Shown here: piece after piece, positions 56,201 to 62,200 of the stretch
Numbering within the stretch: position 1 is the stretch's first letter
Layout: each line of letters starts with the position of its first letter
Origin: Schistosoma haematobium
Lineage: Eukaryota > Platyhelminthes > Trematoda > Strigeidida > Schistosomatidae
DNA: 64,000 bases
Reading direction: 5' to 3'
Assembly (NCBI RefSeq): GCF_000699445.3
Contig: NC_067196.1
Coordinates: forward strand, 87,150,364 to 87,214,363
The notes under the pieces: model-generated
The model's input: the letters and a program-made list of their open reading frames with translations, nothing else
The model's database searches: none
What the model was told of the DNA's origin: nothing
Program-made: the position numbers and the translations under genes

Positions 56201-59200
56201 CGTCTATCTCCATTTCCCGGAGTAATATGTTTTTTTTGGTTTTCCTCTTCTCCTCCTTTGGCCTTGAGGAATCCAAGTGACGGGTTGCCGTGTGATACAT
56301 TTGGGTGCTTTCCTCAATGTGTGTCTTATCCACTTTCAGCAATTCTTCCTGATCCTCTCCTCCACTGGAATCTGGTTTGTTCTCTCCCGCAATGGGTTGT
56401 TGCTGATAATGTAGGGCCAACCAATCCAAAGTATTTTGCGTACACAACTGTTAATAAACAATTGTATCTTCTGGATGATGGCTTTCGTAGTTCTGCGAGT
56501 TTCCGCCCCATACGGTAGAACTGTCTTGACATTTGTATTGAAAATTCTGACCTTGGTGTTGGATGACACTTGAACTCAACAATAGATCATCGTTAAAATC
56601 ATTTTTAATTTGTATTAATCTTTTACTATTATCGATATTTAATTACTTTTTGTTTCTGTCAGGATATTAAACTATAATCTGTTTTCGTATTTATTACCAA
56701 TCTATGTTCCGTTCTAATAAAAATGAAAAGGTATTTATAAACATTTACACTAATTTACATATTTTTAAATAAACAAAAAAAACACCAATTTGTGAACAGT
56801 TTTTTCTTAAAACATTCTATTTAATACGTATGTATATAGATTAGAAAACTTCTGGGTGCTTTAAATGTCCCTCTTGGTATGTTACTTATTACTGGATTGG
56901 AAAGAATATTCTTTAGAGGTTATAATTTACCTACTGTAAATATACCACCATCAAATCAAGTTAATGCATCGACATGGGTTAATCCACCAGACTTTGCACG
57001 TTTACAAGATTATAGTAAAGCTGCACCAACACTTATTCATGGAACTTCAATAGCTATTGGGGTGGCATTGGCTATTATTATATTTACAGAAGCAGCTTTG
57101 AATGGGTAAGTATTGGAATGATTATTAAATATAATGATTCTTTATCAATCGTAGTAATGTGTCTTGCTGTACTGATTGATTGTTGAATTATGAACAATAT
57201 AGTGTTTTTTCTAATCTAAATTTCTGATCAAATTCTGCTAGTTATTCTCACTGTGACCAGTAGTCTTATCAATTCATAAAATCTCGGGAGTTCCATAGAC
57301 AATAATGATTAAATAAACACTACATATTGATCCGTCTGCATAATCATCCAATGCTTATGGTAGGGGCTCATTAAAAGCTCAAATAACTCAACAGTAAGAT
57401 TGGGTGGGGTGGGCCAGAGCCCAATGAACAGATTCAGTTTCCTATGTGTTTTAAGCATTCCTTGGATATGAATGTCAACTAGTAGGAAACTTGGGTTAAG
57501 CAGAGCTTCTTTCGGATGAAATACAATTAACCAACAGTTTCTTGAATGATAATTAATAAACCTTTTCATTATGAAGTTGAGGAACACATAACATAAAATA
57601 AAATTACAGAAAATGAATTACAACATACAAGTTAACAGAAACAAAGGTTATGTTAAGTAAAAGTACGAAGAAAATTTTACTTGTTATTGAGGTTAGTATA
57701 TATTTGTGAGCACTTAGTTACATGATTTCGTCACTATTACACTGAAGCATTTTAAATTAACACTTTGCATCAGTTCGTTGATAGATTTTCTGCAGCTAAC
57801 ATATATTCCTTATCACAATGCCTACTACAATGATATAAACGCATCTAATACAGTGAATAAATGAAAAGAATGTTTTCTCTATATGAAGGAACGCACATAC
57901 TTCAGTTAAATCTCTAAAACTCATCAGAATATAATAGGCATTTACTGTTAAAATATTCACAATACAAAACGTTCTATTCCATTGGTCGAAATCTAAAATT
58001 GCTAAGCATATTGAGAATGATTCCTACTTTCAATCAGTTAGGACACTGACAAAAAATCATGTAAACGTAGATCAGGTTAGCATAACAAACATTCGATATC
58101 CAGATGGATATAAAGATAACTAGATGTTTAAAAACAACTAATCAATAGCATGGTCAACATACACAGAACCACTCTAAAATGCCTACTTATATTTCAAGTA
58201 AAGCTCTGAAAACGCAATATCACCAATGCTATTTACTTGAGCCACGTATTTTCTCTATCATCCACTTATCATAGCAGCAAAAGTTTTTCTTAAAATCAAA
58301 ATATATTCTTATTCCACTTTAATTATAAGCCATGACAAATAAAAACCAAATTGTGATTTAGTCTAATAGAGCATAATATACTAGGTAAGAATAGCTTAAC
58401 TGTGGTCGCAAACATTATTCAGCTCACCATCCTTAGTATCTCATTTTCTATAAGAGTTTAAAAATTTCTTAATTCTGCCTCATTTCGAAATATTTGGAGT
58501 ATAATTCTGTATATATATATTGTACCTAGAGTGAAACAGATCTAACAATATACACATATTTTTATTTTATTTTCTGAATTAAATAAATTTCTCATCTTTG
58601 TCATGCTATGAATCAATAGTAGTTAAGGTTATTATTTATTTTGATTTTGATTCACGTGGTTTACTCATGTGAATAGTTAAAAAAAGTAGTAAGCTACAAT
58701 TTGACAGTGTATACTATTTTACATACAAGATACACAAGTATATAATAAAGAGTATTTATGTCTGTTAAGTATCTTTTTCTCCTTGTTGTTGTTGTTGTCC
58801 TAATTCAATTTTCATTTTGATACACCTATGTTTCATGTAATTTCTTAAATAATTTATCATATCAATATCAGACTATCATTCTTGTAGTCTTTATTTATTT
58901 GCTTACGTATAATTCACAAACTTACTGTTTTGTTACAATTGATAAAATGATAATTTTATAAAGAAAAATAAAATAAAGAGAAAATTTATGATACAAAGAT
59001 CATCAGTTAAATAATTTAAATTTAATAAGAATAAAACTAAAATTGAACTGAATCTTTCTCAAGAGTTCAATAAAGTATTTTAGAAGAACTATCAACAGTT
59101 CCTGATATGAATTATATAAGTTCTCTGTGAAACCATCAAATGAATGAGAACTAAATGATTTTGTGTATAAAGTTTTGTTGGATCGGTAGATCCTAATACA

Positions 59201-62200
59201 ACACAACTATTCTTCATTCCATAGGACCTGATCACAAACCAATTACTTTATATTTTCACATTAGCAAAACAAAAATGATTTTCCATTATTGTAAATATTA
59301 GATTATCATGATTGAATACATTAATTTATAGAGTTTATTAAAATTAAATGCTAATAAGTGTGACAATCGAATACCAATATTTGGTTTGAACACAGAACTA
59401 ACAAACCAAAATTTATTTGATTAGACCAGATTACGTTCTTTTGTATAGCATACGAAGCGTTTTTGAGTTACTCGTACTAAATCATGTCAAAACACAAACT
59501 CTGTGCTCAGCTTAAACAGTTCTAAGTTAGGAAATAGAACAAACTATATCAAAAATACAAAATACCTCAAACGGTACAGCCTGTGTTATACAGTCTAGAG
59601 TTTCTCTAACACAAATTAGCGTTCTAAACAACAAAAGAAACAGTTAATACAAAAACTTTTAATACCTGAGAATCAATAAAAATATTTCCAACAAGATTGG
59701 ATCAGATATCTATCTTCAGGGATTCCAGCAACCATTCCAATCAGACAGTCAAAGGTTAACAGTCACACACTGACCTAGACCGTGATCTTGAGCCTAGTCA
59801 AACACGACCTTATTGTCGATAGCTCGGCAACATCCAATAAAAAATTAGGTAACAAAAGGTATGTCTTTGATCAGTCACATAATAAAAAGCACAGACGAGG
59901 AAGACAGAAAGACACAAAATGTGGTTAAAAAGAGATCTGAATAAAGGTTAAAATACACGAAAGGGAGAAGAAACAAATAAATGACAGTACTGTCCAACAA
60001 AAATGCTGTGGAGGGATTTTCAGCCTTTTCTTTCCGTTACAATAAGTGTTTCATTATAATGACATTTAAATATTAACAGTAACTGTTAAAGTATTCTTTT
60101 CAAATAAATAAAGCAATTCTTAGTCCGTATTGAAAGTATATTTGATTACTTTAGACTAGATCTTGTAGCACCCTACTGATTGGCATCATAATAGTCCAAC
60201 ATTATTTCACTGATATCCAAAGTTTTCCATTCTGTAGAGTAGCTATTATGTATCTATCTATTAGTACTCACTTTCATCTCTAAAATGCATCTAAAAGAGG
60301 TCTGTAATTAATGTAACAAAGTAATTCAAGGTTTGAGGCATGTTTCACAAACCAGTAATTTTTCTTTGAATTTCGAGCAATGTAACATCAATTTCACAGT
60401 GAAATTACACAACTCAAAGCTAAACTGAACTTTTTAACTCTATACAAAGAGGAACTAAAATATATTTGTGAAAGCAACTGTAGATCAGTCAGCTATAGAA
60501 GTTCATCAAAATTCAGTATTTCACCAAGTGATTCAATGATAATTCTCTGTAACAGAGTAGAAAATTTTCATAAATCGATTTGTACAGTGTATGCCTAATG
60601 ATGTACAGAAAAACAGAAACAATATTTCCATTAATATATTGTTAACAAGAAACAAAACACATTTATTTATTATTCTTGAATTCTAGTTATCAAAATATGT
60701 CTATCTAGCAATTCAACATGATCCATCCCCCCCCCTAAAATGATCAATGATATTGAATCATGTTAGAGTTGTTTAAACAAGATAATTGATTTTTTCAACG
60801 ACCTCTTACATGTGTTCAATTCATATTTGTCAAGTGAATGAAACAAAATTTGTGTTCTTAACTAGAATAATTATTACTTATACTTTACCGCCAAATATTT
60901 TAATCTTCATTTCCGAAAAATAAATGATTATCAATAATTTTAATCATTTTTTTTTATAGTTTTGTTCAAATAAGCTTTTACTTTTTCAGTTCATCTACAT
61001 TCAGTATAAACGTAGAGTTTCTGTAGAGACCGATTTAATTTGTAAATGGTACTTTCAAAAGATTGATCTTAATTGAAAGTTCTATTTGCACTTTCTGATA
61101 ACAGAAAGAAACAGTTGTTTAAAGTACCATGGTTTTAAATGGTATCTCAGTTGAAATCAGCCTGTTATAAAAACTACTTGCAAAATAAAAAGCCCATCTG
61201 ACTGAAATACCTTCAATAGTTATTTAGATATATAGATGTAGATGGACTTCAAAATGAGTTGCTCAAGTTCTAGTGAGAGGCCATGATTGATGAAATTAAG
61301 ACAATGGTCATTCATTGATTGAACATATTTTCGTTTCTAGAATAACTGCTATCTTCCTACCAATATTTATGTATATATAATGTGTTGAATTTTAGCACAT
61401 CACTTCTAGGCCAACAAATAGTCTTTAAATAGCTTGCATCTCCAAATTCAGTCAATTAGTGATGTTGTAGTCAACATGAACGCAAGCAGGGACAAGAGAG
61501 AAACTTAGTAAAATTCGAGAACCATACTGTAAATACTTAATTTGCAAAATATCAATCGATTGTCTGAAACTTGACTGTTCCTTTTTCAACTATCAGTCAA
61601 TCGCCTCAGACTTCATTGTTATTTTGTTTCAACACCAATCATTCTTTGTTCTTGCTCTCTTTCCTTTGATCTTCTTAACCTTCTGCCTACAGACATTTCA
61701 CTTCCGTTTGATGATACATACTACTTACATCTGTCGGCATTAGTAGCACATATCACATATTACTCTAATAATTATCAAATGTCGACCGGAACACCTGTCT
61801 TATATCCAATATGTTTGGGCTCCACTCATCATGGCTCGTCACCTAAACTTCAAGAATTCGTATTTAAGCTAGTCACTCATTGACTCCACACAATTGAACG
61901 AAACTCTGATTTACTGATCGCATTTATTAGCAACTAAACTGTAAAATGCCAATACCGATTCTTGAGTAGTACAATACTTATACCATTCTTTTTAACAATG
62001 TATTAAAATGCATTTAAACTTGTTTCTATTTCTGATAACAGTTGTTACTTCCTTACGTTTACACTAATTTCTTTTGAGATACTTGGAACATGAAGATTTT
62101 AACAAATAATCAACTATGATATTTGATTATGTACTGTATAAAAATGTGAGAAATCATTCAATCTAATGTTTGGTTTATTATCGTTCCAAATATCATAATG

